Notes: a model not told the origin generated them from the letters alone. 64,000 bases of DNA from Hesperophylax magnus (GCA_026573805.1 JAIUSX010000119.1:5084001-5148000), one strand, 5' to 3'. Shown: positions 40,301-51,858, numbered from the stretch's first letter. A program made the numbers and translations.

Positions 40301-41427
40301 GAACCATCCTTTACAACACAAAATTCCATTATTTTAGTAATACCATTGAAATTAATTGACAAAATTAAACATCCAAGTAACTGTAACTTACAATTATTGT
40401 AACCCTTCAGGGTTAAATTCTTCGGCTTCAATTGTACATCTTTAAAATGTTCCCAATAATCTTTATCCGATAGGATCGATATTCCTGCACCCGTGTCAAA
40501 TAATCCTTTTATGATGATACCGTTATTAACTTTTAACGATAAATAAATGGGATCGGTATTTCTTGTTAACCTTGAATTTATTTCACTTGAATTCACAAAC
40601 ACAGATGAAACTTCCTCCCGTTTTTTTTCGCGACAATTTTTACTAAAATGTCCCTTGTTTTTGCAATTAAAACACGTCACGTTTTTTAATCTACAATTAC
40701 TGGAATCATGATTATTTAAATTACAATATTTGCACTTCAACTGTTGTATACGTTCTACTGATTTCTTTCTGGGAATTGTAACATTTTTGTCTTTCGCCCG
40801 CGCCGGTGAAGTAGAATAATTCCTACCTGCACTACTATTAAAATTTTTCTTACTTCTAGAAATGAGCCCGACACTCTCGGATTTAATACACGTAATATTT
40901 TTATGAAATGAATCCATTCCCGATGCGCACTCTAATGTACTTTTTAAAGTCAGCTTCTCTGCATCTAAAAACATTTTTTCTTTAATACGACCTTCTAATA
41001 AACCAGTCACAAAAATATCTTTTAAGTTTTCTTCCAGTCTGCTTTCAAATTTGCAGAATCTTGTTAGACAACGTAACCTAGCTATATAATCATTTATAGA
41101 TTCCCCAACTTTTTGTTTCGCCGCAAAAAAATTTCCACGTTCCTTAAACACATTCTTTGAAACACCAATGTGGTTTCCTAATAACAAAAATATATTTTCA
41201 ACCGATAATTCTGTTATTTTTTTTGGAAAACATAAATCTATCAGTAGATTAATCGTGTCTGTGTGTAGGTGGGATATTAAAACCGCCCTCTTTTTATCCT
41301 CGGATTTAAATTTGTCATCATTGACGAGGATCAACTGCTCAAACTGTAGCACGAACGTCTCCAGCCCGTCCCTAAGGTGACAAAACCTGGGTAAACCCAC
41401 TCCCTCCATTTCCACACAGATTACCAA
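37357..41427 (-). CDS. Gag-pol polyprotein of Ty3/gypsy-type retrotransposon
   Basis: An uninterrupted 1356-residue frame encodes the whole replication machinery. Residues 1-230 form a gag-like region. Two CCHC zinc knuckles lie at about 232-245 and 252-265. The aspartic protease has DTGAG at 311. The RT region spans about 450-640, with catalytic FLDD at 604-607. RNase H follows, with D753, E795 and D820. The integrase has an HHCC zinc site (H974, H977, C1007, C1010) and a D1038, D1092, E1128 triad, where D1092-E1128 gives the DD35E spacing. Pro-RT-RH-IN order defines Ty3/gypsy rather than copia. Gag and pol share one frame with no frameshift. The first ATG at 41427 is a reasonable start. All key residues are present, so the element could be active. 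Confidence 0.95.
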   Translation of the reverse strand: MVICVEMEGVGLPRFCHLRDGLETFVLQFEQLILVNDDKFKSEDKKRAVLISHLHTDTINLLIDLCFPKKITELSVENIFLLLGNHIGVSKNVFKERGNFFAAKQKVGESINDYIARLRCLTRFCKFESRLEENLKDIFVTGLLEGRIKEKMFLDAEKLTLKSTLECASGMDSFHKNITCIKSESVGLISRSKKNFNSSAGRNYSTSPARAKDKNVTIPRKKSVERIQQLKCKYCNLNNHDSSNCRLKNVTCFNCKNKGHFSKNCREKKREEVSSVFVNSSEINSRLTRNTDPIYLSLKVNNGIIIKGLFDTGAGISILSDKDYWEHFKDVQLKPKNLTLKGYNNCKLQLLGCLILSINFNGITKIMEFCVVKDGSTTVLGRDFVKEFNIGFTGFETVSSQLKSEILTHNIHDVNNNSVDTLVRKYPEVFSSKLGRFNKFKVHLKLKENAEPKFCNPRSIPFALKAKVETELNRLQEEGILVPISYSKFASPIVPVVKSDGSIRICGDYKCTVNPQLIVDKYPMPKIEVLLSQISGGIIFSKIDLRQAYLQLELDEESMEYTTISTHLGLFKFTRLVFGINSAPAIFCRTIASCLQGLKKTAVFLDDIMVTGETIEEHNANLNAVLNRLKDCGLCVNIQKCNFNASSVCFLGFEISKEGIKPMEDKTNAISKVAQPKDLSELRSFLGMVNFYRSFVPNMSMLLDPLHKLLKKNTNFDFNQDCVKVFNKIKLILCDNRVLAHYDPNVTLKVVTDASTKGLGATLLHVYENNLQRPISFVSRKLTEAEKKYSILDLEACAIVFAFKKFFEYIYGREFILEIDNEPLCRIFGEKKGIPVLTCNRLQRYGVILSSFNYKVQYVKSTLNCSDYLSRVPVGDPVEENNNFDSRILCLFKNNSEMPIDVEEVKAESNTDKLLLEIKNYLRTGWPNKVNKDDCKWIYWIKRNDLSIIDDCIFWNHRLVIPISLRDKILSLLHRSHLGIAKMKGLARGYFWWPGIDSQIEFLVRECGICAEIQPSQPKSELTPWPITEEIWSRVHIDYVGPIGNKYFLVIIDSTSKWLDCVEVNSPNSDNTIKILKRLFSYFGSVQTLVSDNGAAFMSADFKQFCERNGIKHLTTPINHPQSNGLAENAVKTCKNFLKKILLEKKFQSGYNEKLECFLIDYRNAPHCTTGLEPAVVMFGRRLRSNLNNFIPRGGKVKENVIDKDTKMKMSKCQENQKFYYKRNNKVSTNFKINQKVMVRDFRDQNNDKWVPGKVHKRLGNKLYLIEVKLNDKIMYWKRHFDQLSKLCVSWEKNPSILIPESETRRLSFDEYDVSDFVSDDNLMGDPLFPSSSSEPVASTSGNWKERLRPRTEKSK

Positions 41428-42251
41428 TAATCAGAAAAAACAACAACAAACAGCACTCAACTCACGAATCTGATGATTGATGCTGCCGCCGATCGCCGCC
41501 CTTCCGCGTCCGACCGTCTTCTGGCTCCGTCCGGATTCCTGGTCGTCCTTCTCGTCCGGTCACCACCGCCACGCCTTCCCGTGTCGGGTCCCCGTACAAG
41601 CTGCCTGGATCCGTTTTTTCATCCGGTTTCTCGGCTGCTGATTCCTTGAGCTCAGCGCCTTGAATCTCCTCACCAGTTCCTTGCCTTGATGCTCCTTCAA
41701 TGTCCGATACTGTCCGTGAAGCTGCCCCCAAATTATTTTATTTTTTATGCGACAATAATCCCTTCCGCGGTGCTCGGTGGGATTATAACCAAACTATGGT
41801 TCTTTCAGCTGCGCCTACTGTGGTTCTTCCTCCAGGAAGAATTTAATGGCTGATCAGCTTCCTTTTTCGGCTGCTCCAACTGTAGTTCTTCCTCCAGGAA
41901 GAATTTAATAGCTGTTCAGATTCCTTTTTCGGCTGCTCCAACTGTAGTTCTTTCAGCTGCGGCTACGGTTCTTCCTCCAGGAAGAATTTTGCGGCCGTTC
42001 AGCTTCCTTTTTCGGCTGCGCCAACTGTGGTGATCTGCCGTGTCGATCACTCAGATAAGATGTAAATAATAGTCGTTTGGATACTCCATACTATTTGGTT
42101 TATTTAGTGTTATTACTAATGTACAGTATTCGAGATGTTGTTGTTAAGAGAGCACGAGTTACAACAGACACGCCTTTTTATACGTCTCGGTCATGCTGTC
42201 TCACTCAGATATGCCTGTCTCTTTCATACCGACAGACATACGTTCACCACA
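40407..42251. repeat. Duplicated block B' (gag plus 5' LTR)
   Basis: This block repeats 35366-37210 at a constant offset of 5041. It comprises the 5' LTR, leader and first ~340 codons of gag. Confidence 0.95.
41733..42251 (-). repeat. 5' LTR of the gypsy-type element
   Basis: Same sequence as the 3' LTR by offset. It ends CGTTCACCACA at 42251, immediately followed by CTTAACAG of segment A'. The left copy of A shows the pre-insertion sequence ATACCA-CTTAACAG at 28353-28366. The inner edge is uncertain by about 16 bp. Confidence 0.8.
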
Positions 42252-42286
42252 CTTAACAGTCTCCTTCCCATCCCTACTATTCATAT

Positions 42287-42493
42287 GACGGCCTCCGTGG
42301 TCAAGTGGTAAGGCTCTTAACTAGCATGCTAGAGGTCGCGGGTTAATCCCGTCGTGTGCAAGTTAATTTTATTTTATTAATTTATGTTATTTCAAAATTT
42401 ACCAATTTAAAATAATTTATAGCGTACCTGCGGCACGTTCCAGAGTGGAACATACTCTCAGTATCGCCCTAGCGTAAGAGCATAATTCAGAAT
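42287..42493 (+). mobile_element. SINE (family S) with tRNA-like head, A' copy
   Basis: Duplicate of 28394-28600, same truncation. Confidence 0.75.
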
Positions 42494-44338
42494 ATCCAGA
42501 AAAACAAAACGTTGATAGAATGCATTGTCATTGATAACAAGTCTATCTGCCAAGTTTCAACTCGATTGATTGTCGGGAGGTGTATTAATTTTTACTTGCA
42601 AGATTTGTATTCATTCACTACCATAAACAAACGTGAAATTCAAGTAATGTAAATAGGCAACAACAGACACAATACACTGCTTTACTGGAAACAAGAAAGA
42701 AAATGACATCGGTAAGACCGAACTAAATGAAAACATCGTCCTGGGGCTCGATTCTCCACGAAGTCATTCCACTCGAACAACGAGTGGTTCGACCCACTCG
42801 TTGACTTTGACGTTTGGCGTATGTAAGCAAAACCTCCTAGATCACAAGGGCGGGACACTGAATCAAATCAGCCTCCTGACTTACATGGGAACCTCAAAAA
42901 AATGTATTTAAATTTATTTGTTTTAATCAACTAAAACATTTTAAGATGTTTTGATAAATAAGAAAAAAATAAAATAAAAATAAAAACGACAAATTTTGTA
43001 AAATCCCATACAATTTAGGAGGCTGCTTTGAATGATTGTCCCGGCCTTGTGATCTAGGAAATTTTGATGTTAGTGTGTACCTTGGACGAAATTGAAGAAT
43101 AAGAATAAGTAAATAAATAAGTCATAAATTAGGAGTTCTACAGTGAACAACATAGATAATGCGTAAAGTCTTCATGGGGCATTCACAACTTCTTCAAACA
43201 TTCAAAACTCTCTCTTAATACTCCTGGCACTAATATAAACAATCTTTGAAATTTTCATTTCGAGTATATAAGATTGATAATGCCTTCAGAGGGCGAAATA
43301 GCTGTCACGCGTCATTATAATTACACAGCATCTACAAAGAATGTCTGATTGCGAGCGGCCTGGATTGGAGAATCGATACACTGGTACAAAATAAGGACTT
43401 GAGAATGACTGGAGAAAATTAACATCCAGTAACGCAAAGCGCTTAGTAAAAAGAAAAAAAAAACAATTAATAGAGAGTCTTAATTTCACGACAAAATTAA
43501 AAAATCAACAAAAAAACAATTGGCCATTAAATGAAGAAGTTAATTTTCTTTTTATGTATTTGGCAAATCAAAAGTAATTGATTCTAATTACTATCTATTA
43601 ACAAATCTTGAGAGAAACCCGACGATCTACCCTAATTATTTTTCGTGGTAATTAAAATTACTATTGAAACCAAAAATTTTATGATAATTGTTTTATTTTG
43701 ATGAGTAAACATTTTGTGTTAGTAGTAGTTAGTTACCATAAACATAATGGGAATAGCCAATATTTGAAATAAATAGGTATTTAGATTCCGACGTGGATAA
43801 GAATAATAATAATGATCTTTGTATGATTTGTATGGCTACTTTTTTTATTATATTGATTGTAACAGGATGCATCCACCGGTTCGTCGATCACTAAAACAAA
43901 ACTATACGTAAAAAAAAAATTAAAATTAAAAATATATATCTAAATACTCCACTGCCCAACATAAATACTACAGACCAAAGCAATAAGCCAAAATATTCTG
44001 GTTACTACTGAAACTAAATACAAAAGTTTAAAAAATACAGGCCGCCTCAGAACAGGAAACCTTAGTGAGGAGGACTGTGAAACAAAATGAATTTTTCTTT
44101 ATATTATACTTTATGCATACATCATGTACAAACTTTGCAATTGCAACTGATAACAAATAAATAAAATAAAAAATGCTTTTGACCAAAGAGCGTGATGCTG
44201 CGTTGGATAAGATGTTATTTATTTATGGTCTATACCGCAGATTATAATCTACATGTACAGGACCATATGGGAGTTCACTTGAGATTAACATTGTTCATTG
44301 TTTATTGCAAAAAATTAGGGATATCGCCCGCAGATGGC

Positions 44339-44464
44339 AATTGGAATACATGTAATTGGAATACATGTAATTGGAATACATGTAATTGGAATACATGTAA
44401 TTGGAATACATGTAATTGGAATACATGTAATTGGAATACATGTAATTGGAATACATGTAATTGG
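44339..44464. repeat. 15-bp minisatellite, 8 units (A' copy)
   Basis: AATTGGAATACATGT eight times; copy A has seven. Confidence 0.95.
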
Positions 44465-44555
44465 AAATGCTGCAATTATTAATTCTGTATTTATTTTAAT
44501 AATATCGATTTATTATTTAGTTATTTAATGAGCGAAACAAATTATTATAAGCAAT

Positions 44556-44758
44556 AATTAGTCGCCTGAAATATCAATACAAATTGAAAATATCTCAGGA
44601 GTTATAGCAGAGAAATGCCGCCGACGGGAATTGAGCCCGCACCTTCTGATGTCCGATCAGGTGCTCTGGATCACTGAGCTACGTCGGCTTATTTCCAACA
44701 CGCCAAATAATTCAACATGTTCTAGTACTTCGATCAACAATTACTGCATATTATATTT
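44556..44758 (-). mobile_element. Family P element with tRNA-like core, A' copy
   Basis: Duplicate of 30648-30850, including the tRNA-like core at about 44619-44689 on the minus strand. Confidence 0.7.
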
Positions 44759-44788
44759 TTTTCAACTGTAAACAACCATTTATTTTTA

Positions 44789-44998
44789 AAAGCAATAATG
44801 ATTAGCCTGAAACACTCATCCACATTGAAAAATCTCCTGATAAAAGATACATGACATGGCGTCATTTTTATCAGGAGATTTTTCAATGTGGATGAGTGTT
44901 TCAGGCTAATAATTATTGCTTATAAAATAATTGTTACCCTTTGTGCTATGCATAAAAAATCTTGTCTTAAACATTAGTTTACCAAAAAAAAAAAAAAA
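44789..44998 (+). mobile_element. Palindromic family P element, A' copy
   Basis: Duplicate of 30881-31090. Confidence 0.65.
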
Positions 44999-45130
44999 TA
45001 ATTGTAAACAACCATCTTTATTTTTGTAGGAAAGGCTTTGTTAGTGCTAAATTTCTCGCTAGATGGCGTCGAAACATATTATCTAAATTTTTTGGTGAAA
45101 AATTTTACTTTGTCAAATATTATTTTTTTT

Positions 45131-45296
45131 AATGATAAACTTACGTTTATAAGACAAGGTTTTTTATGCATAGCGCAAATCCATAGACGTGTAAGTTTAC
45201 GTGTATATTTCAGGCGACTAATTATTGCTTATAATAATTTGTTATCCTTTGTGCTATGCATAAAAAACCTTGTCTTATAAACATTAGTTTATCATT
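45131..45296. mobile_element. Family P-related outer repeats, A' copy
   Basis: Duplicate of 31223-31388. Confidence 0.7.
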
Positions 45297-45997
45297 TTAA
45301 AAAAATAATTATGAGCGAGTTTAGGAGAGGAAATTTAAAATTAATGTTAGGCGAAGTTAAATAGGTTTGTCCTAAAATATAAATGTATAATAAAGAGAGA
45401 AATCAAAATGTTTCTTGTATTACTACTACGGCACACCGCCCTTGAAGTGATTTTTCACAAAAATTGGCGCTATAAAAATATCACAATTTTCATTTTTAAT
45501 ATGTGATATCGTGCTCCCCCACTCCAATATTCTCGATATACAAATTGGCTAACTGATATTCTTAATAAAAAGACTTCGCCAAATTGATATTTTTTATTCC
45601 TCGAGACGCTGAGGCGGCAGCCAGCTAGCTGCTGCTAACTGTAACAAATGTATTTCTAAATTTTGAAAAATATTTACGTATGCTTAAATGGCTAAATTGG
45701 AATAATCAGGTGCGTTAGTATTGTGAAATGGGGTGACATTGAAAAAATTTTAAATTTGAAACTAAATTACTTTTTCATGAAAGCATTTGTGTCATATTAA
45801 TTACACATGTTCAAACCATCGAAATATATATGTTTTTAAATGTATGTTTTGGAGATTCGTAAACATGGTGGTCAAAGTCTTCTTTCGGATTGAAGTGACT
45901 GTAATTTACCATTTTTTGTAAGCTTATTATAATAATGTACCAATTTCAATTCCAAAAACTGTAAAGAAAAGCGAGTTCTACGTTTGAATATTGTATA

Positions 45998-46198
45998 ATT
46001 TGGTCGAGGGGTAAGGCTTTTGATTAGCAAGCTGAAGGTGACGGGTTCAAATCCCCACCTTCCTCTTACCATCGCCTTCCCGTCCTCACTAACTTCAGCC
46101 TCACAACATACCCCAATTTGGGATGCCATAGTCACACTGGCTCCAGACGGTTCGGAGTAGTTGAACTCTTGAGCGGTATTCACATAAAAAAGACACTT
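45998..46198 (+). mobile_element. SINE (family S), internally deleted, A' copy
   Basis: Duplicate of 32090-32290. Confidence 0.8.
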
Positions 46199-46798
46199 TA
46201 GAGACCAACACACTTATTTTGACTCAATGTAGTTTTCACATCAAAAGCAAGTGGGTGATTTCTAAAGTCACTCCCTGATTAAAAAATTACCTTATTTTCT
46301 TATCCCGAAATAAAAAAATAAAAAAAAATATTTTTTATTTGTTCTTTTTCGAATTTTTCAATTCCTACAACTTTTAAAAACTGGCTTTGTTACATTTTTT
46401 CATTCAAATCCCAATAATTACAATTCCAATCTAACATTTAAATGTATTTATTTATTACGCTGCACCCTGTATAAGACGGAACGAGACAATGCAAACTTGG
46501 GGTGGAAAATCGGTTAGGGGAGAGGGAACAAAGGCTAGATGAATTGTGTTGCAGATTGTGAGACGTATTGTGTCTGAGATCGCATCAGAGGGTCAGTAGG
46601 TGCCAACGCCACCCACAAAGAAACACCACACCAACGAAAGGAGACTTGAGATCTGTGAGTGGAAGATAATCAAAAGAAATTGTGACAGCCACTACGGATA
46701 AGGATTTGCCACTGGATAAAAGAAATAAAAATATATTACAACTGTAAAACATACGACTTACTTATGACACAATTTAAAATTTTGTTTTTATTTTTGAG

Positions 46799-48518
46799 TT
46801 TTATGAAATCTCTAATTCAATCGAAGATCTAAGCAATAAATCTCTCATTCGATCGAAGATCTAATCTATAAATCTCTCAAATAATTAGTCACCTGAAATA
46901 TCAATACAAATTGAAAATATCTATCGAGTAAAACTGACAACCTCAGAGTACCTGACCGGACATCAGAACGCACGGGTTCAATTCCCGTCGGCGGCATTTA
47001 TTTTTACTCGGGAGATATTTTCAATTTGTATTGATATTTCAGGCGACTAATTATTGCTTATAATTATGTGTTATCCTTTATGCTATGCATAAAACCTTGT
47101 GTTATAAACATTAGTTTTTAATTAAAAATTAATGATTAAATTATATAAATCTCTCATTCAATCGAAGATCTAAGCTATTAGTCTCTCACTCAATCGAAGA
47201 TTTAAGTTCTAATGTCTAATTCAATCGAACATTTATGCCATATATCTCCCATTCAATCGAAGATCAAAACTATTAATCTCTCATTCAATCGAAGATCAAA
47301 GCTATTAGTCTCTCATTCATTCGACGATATAAACTCTTAATGTCTCATTCGATTGAAGATCGAAGTAATACATTTCTGTTCAATCGAAGATTTATGCCAT
47401 AAATCTCTAATTCAATCGATCAAGATCTAAGATAAAAATCTCGCATTCAATCGAAGATCTAAACTGTAAATCTCTCATTTAATCTAAGATCTACGCGAAA
47501 AATCTTTAATTCAATAGAAGGTTTGAGTTGCAAATCCCTCATTCAATCTAAGATCTAAGCTAAAAATCTTTAATTAAATATAAGGTCTATGTTGCAAATC
47601 CCTTATTCAATCTAAGATCTAAGCTAAAATCTTTAATTAAATAGAAGGTCTATGTTGCAAATCCCTTATTCAATCTATGATATAAGCTAAAAATCTTTAA
47701 TTAAATAGAAGGTCTATGTTGCAAATCCCTTATTCAATCTAAGATCTAAGCTAAAAATCTTTAATTAAATAGAAGGTCTATGTTGCAAATCCCTTATTCA
47801 ATCTAAGATCTAAGCTAAAAATCTTTAATTAAATAGAAGCTCTATGTTACAAATCCCTTATTCAAACTAAGATCTAAGCTAAAAATCTTTAATTAAATAG
47901 AAGGTCTATGTTGCAAATCCCTTATTCAATCTAAGATCTAAGCTAAAAATCTTTAATTAAATAGAAGGTCTATGTTGCAAATCCCTTATTCAATCTAAGA
48001 TCTAAGCTAAAAATCTTTAATTAAATAGAAGCTCTATGTTGCAAATCCCTTATTCAATCTAAGATCTAAGCTAAAAATCTTTAATTAAATAGAAGGTCTA
48101 TGTTGCAAATCCCTTATTCAATCTAAGATCTAAGCTAAAAATCTTTAATTAAATAGAAGCTCTATGTTGCAAATCCCTTATTCAATCTAAGATCTAAGCT
48201 AAAAATCTTTAATTAAATAGAAGGTCTATGTTGCAAATCCCTTATTCAACCTAAGATCTAAGCTAAAAATCTTTAATTAAATAGAAGGTCTATGCTGCAA
48301 ATCCCTTATTCAATCTAAGATCTAAGCTAAAAATCTTTAATTAAATAGAAGGTCTATGTTGCAAATCCTTTATTCAATCTAAGATCTAAGCTAAAAATCT
48401 TTAATCAAATAGAAGCTCTATGTTGCAAATCCCTTATTCAATGTAAGATCTAAGCTAAAAATCTGTAATTCAATAGAAGGTCGGTGTCTTTTAAAAATCT
48501 CCCACCGAAGATCTAATC
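46799..48518. repeat. 32/64-bp satellite with P insertion, A' copy
   Basis: Duplicate of 32891-34610, with the P element at about 46875-47124. The array has the same number of repeats as copy A, since offsets stay constant across it. This is striking for an array expected to change length quickly. Confidence 0.9.
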
Positions 48519-48528
48519 AATATCTTTG

Positions 48529-48895
48529 GCGACCTGCGTGGCCGAAGGGTAAGGCTCTCGACTAGCAAGCTGGAGGTCGCCGGTTCGAATCCTGACGTGC
48601 GTAAATACATTTTATTTGATTAATTTGTGTTATTTCAAAAATTAGTCATTTAAAATAATAAAAAGTATATTTGCAGCACGTTCCAGAGTGGAGGATACTC
48701 TCAGTATCGCTCTGGTGTAAGACCACCATTCGGAATTGAAAAGTTACTTGAAATGGTTTTGGCCGTGTTTGGTGATTAGAATTGAATAGCCAGGTACTCC
48801 TCTTTCCTATCTCCTTCCCCTCCCCACTACCTTCAGCCTCACAGCACACCCCAATTGGGAATGCCGTAGTCTCACTGGCTTCAGATGGTTGGGAG
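48529..48895 (+). mobile_element. SINE (family S), most complete, A' copy
   Basis: Duplicate of 34621-34987. Confidence 0.85.
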
Positions 48896-49273
48896 ACACA
48901 AAAAAAAATCTCTCATGCAATCAAACATCCTTCTACTCCGCTACTTTAACGTGTTGACATTATTCTATCGATTTCCACGTTTTAAATTCCATTTCATATT
49001 CTCTAAAAACCGGATAATGAGTGTATTATTATTTCCCAGCTACCTCGGAGAGTGGATGAACAAAATTGTTCGTTTTGGGGAAATTAGCATGATATTAGCA
49101 CTGAATAGAGAATACACACTAGAAATGCTTTCGATGTATATTGGAATGGAAATCAATATCGCCACTGACTTGGATCACAAGTAACATGGACATGAGATTC
49201 GCAAAACTTCAGCCAAAACAGATCAAACATACACGATTTTAATAAAACCTGTTTACAAATATGTATTTCCGAT

Positions 49274-50423
49274 GAAACGATACCAATTGCATTTTATATT
49301 TAAATAACTGTGCCGCGCTTGTTGCTGTGGCTCAGTCTGTTTTTCAGATAGAGAAACATTAATGCGTATTGCTTTTACGTCCAACAGATGGCCCTGCTTT
49401 TAAAAAATACTCTTTTCTCCCGTCATAGGTGACATATATATAATATGGATACATAAAAACACAAGCGTATTCAAATGCAAAGTTGTGTCAAATTTTCAAA
49501 GTGAATCTGTAAAGAACTTTCAGAGATTTAAGAAAACAATCAAACATTTACATTTTTATTAAGACGATGCCATACGCAGTAATTCAAAATCATGTGTTTT
49601 TGGATTGAAAATTTAGTCGCCTAGAAATGTTTCAGATGCCTTAATTAAATACTGGGAGTAGAATACATCTTGGCCTTTGAAATAATCGAGTATTTTTTAG
49701 AAGTCTTTTTATAAGCCCAGAAAAATATAATGTAAAGGCCTATGAAAACTGCTTTAAAGTTTTAAAGCTTAAAAGTAAAGTTTTAGTGCTTATTACCTAT
49801 ATTCCTGACGATATAAGGCGTACCAAAAATATACACATTTTTGGCTAGTAACTTCCTCTTAAAATATAAATATCTCAGAAACATATTTTGTACTTTCTCT
49901 ACCATTAAAAAGTAAGTAAAATCCACTGGTCTCCATATTATTGAGCCACTTTCCAAAATGCCATGAACCTAACTATAGTATAGCACATGAATCGAGGCCA
50001 AGCTGAAAAAATGCCTGGAATTGCCTTGCCCAAATCCCAGCACTCTCAAAGTATTGCTGCCATAGACTAATATTAGACTAGACACGGCGTATCCATTGAA
50101 TAATAACCCCAACACCATTTTGGTTTGGTTCGCGTGCACATTTATGAAAAGGCCCACGCATTGTGTCACAGTGAGAAATGGGCACTGTGCATTGCGTTTT
50201 GCCTTTTGTTGGTCTAGAGTTTACTTATTTTGCTTCCCAGCTTTGCTTTGCATGTTCATCAATGATTGCTGCATATCGTTTATAGGTATTATTATGAAAT
50301 ATTAGGTGCGTATCAAATGTATATTAGTACGCGTTTAAAGAAAAACATGGTTTAAGCTTAAGGCGTGTAAATACAAATGTTAAAGGGAGAGCGCTAATGT
50401 TAAATTTAAAAAAACGATGATAA
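49274..50423. other. Intergenic with a partial M MITE and an unnamed dispersed repeat
   Basis: 49559-49765 is the first half of the family M MITE (TTAAGACGATGCCATACGCA onward). About 49790-49870 (ACCAAAAATATACACATTTT then GGCTAGTAACTTCCTCTTAA) recurs inverted at 59160-59220. The rest is unassigned. Confidence 0.55.
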
Positions 50424-50906
50424 TTAAGGCGATGCCATACGTAGTAATGCAAAATCATGTGTTTTTGGTTTGAAAATTTGGTCGCCTAGAAATGTTTCAG
50501 ATGCTTTAATTAAATACTGCGAGTAGAATACATCTTGGCCTTTGAAATAATCGAGTATTTTTTAGATAAGTCTTTTTATAAGCCCAGAAAAAAATTGTGT
50601 AAAGGCCTATGAAAACTGCTTTAAAGTTCAAAATCTCCTAGTTACGAACCCATTTTCGGTTATGATTTTATTGTATAATGTGGCAAATTAAGTTATTTAT
50701 AAAATGATTGAAAAAAAAAAATATTTATGCCTGATCATCCACAAAATAAAATAAAAGGCACTTTTTGACTTTGCATTTTTTTCTTGCATAAATCAAAACA
50801 GGCGGATGGTGTTAAGCGGGAATTTAAACCTTATCGTCATCTACGTAAGGGTTGTTATTGATGCGGCTCAATTTAAAATATTACACGACGTAGTGCATCG
50901 CCTTAA
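50424..50906 (+). mobile_element. TTAA-flanked MITE (family M), full copy
   Basis: Starts TTAAGGCGATGCCATACGTA and ends CGACGTAGTGCATCGCCTTAA. Twelve terminal bases are perfectly inverted (TTAAGGCGATGC), with partial pairing to about 22 bp. Length is 483 bp versus 476 for the copy at 15080. No coding capacity. It is the best reference copy for the family. Confidence 0.8.
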
Positions 50907-51858
50907 TATAGAGAGACTATCTGACGAGTCAAGGCGTTGCCCAACTTTTCTCTACTTTCTATAAATATAATATGCATGTATTATATATATATAAACCTTC
51001 AGGAAGAAATTTTCTAAATGATAGTAAAAATTCCATCAAAATTCCTTGCGTAGTTTAAAAGAACTAATCGCATAAACAGACAGAAGCGGATAGCGACTTT
51101 AATTTGTACTGTTTAGAGATTAGAGTGTATCAATCTTTGGTGTGGAAGCATTCACCGAGATTAGCTAAACTTTAAACGTATTTTAATCGATTGCGTCTAA
51201 AGTCTTAAGCTGTTTTAAATTACTCATCAAATTTTATAGCTAACTAATAAACTGTGTGTAGTTTATTTAAAATAATCCAATAAATAGATAAATCATTAAA
51301 ATCTCAACTTTCACTCTGTTGTTTATTTAAACATCAACTTAAGATTTCCCTGGAATAATCAATAGGCGCAAAAGCCCGTGTTTGTTTACAGTACTCCTAA
51401 CAGTGTTCTCGCTAAACAGACATAAAGATCAATGTAAACGGGGCTTTAAGTATTGTTTACATGTTCAAAATGAATTTTCCAATAAACTAAACTAACATCT
51501 TTCATATTTTACAAAGTGATCGGAAACACAAGGTTGCCTTTACTTCGTTTAATAATATTGTTTTTATTTGTGTGTCTTTTGGAATATTGTTCTTAGAAAT
51601 GTTCAGTTTAATATATAAAAGATACTAGCTGACGTGTGACGTGTGTTATCATTAGAAGATAGAGATGTACCATCACTCACTTTTCTCTAGGTCTTTTTAA
51701 GATATACAATTCCGTAGTACATTATTTTGATGTATCTCATAGTCATAACGTTTAGCCAGTCGTTAGCAATGTGAGCGTCCAAAAATAATCTTTTACGACT
51801 TGATTACAAAACATTGACTTTTCTCTACTTTCTATAATTTCAATATGCATGTGTTGTA
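50907..51858. other. Intergenic; unnamed dispersed repeat pieces
   Basis: About 50990-51105 (AATTCCATCAAAATTCCTTG, ATAAACAGACAGAAGCGGAT, AGCGACTTT) has the look of a widespread insect repeat, and ACAGACAGAAGC recurs at about 52420 and 53620. No gene seen. Confidence 0.4.

Larger units (their letters stand above)
36692..42251 (-). mobile_element. Ty3/gypsy-type LTR retrotransposon, full length
   Basis: Minus-strand element: 5' LTR about 41733-42251, presumed primer-binding site TGGGGGCAGC next to it, leader, one long gag-pol frame, polypurine tract and 3' LTR about 36692-37210. The two LTRs appear identical, implying very recent insertion. Beyond the 3' LTR there is no target site. Instead a second internal region (gag, truncated) continues, so the structure is LTR-int-LTR-partial int. 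There is no envelope frame and no chromodomain evident. Confidence 0.9.
42252..49273. repeat. Segmental duplicate A', right copy (7022 bp)
   Basis: Same content and order as 28359-35365, with one extra 15-bp unit. It continues at its right end into unique DNA (GAAACGATACCAATTGC), so this is the copy with the genuine right flank, whereas copy A has the genuine left flank. Confidence 0.95.
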
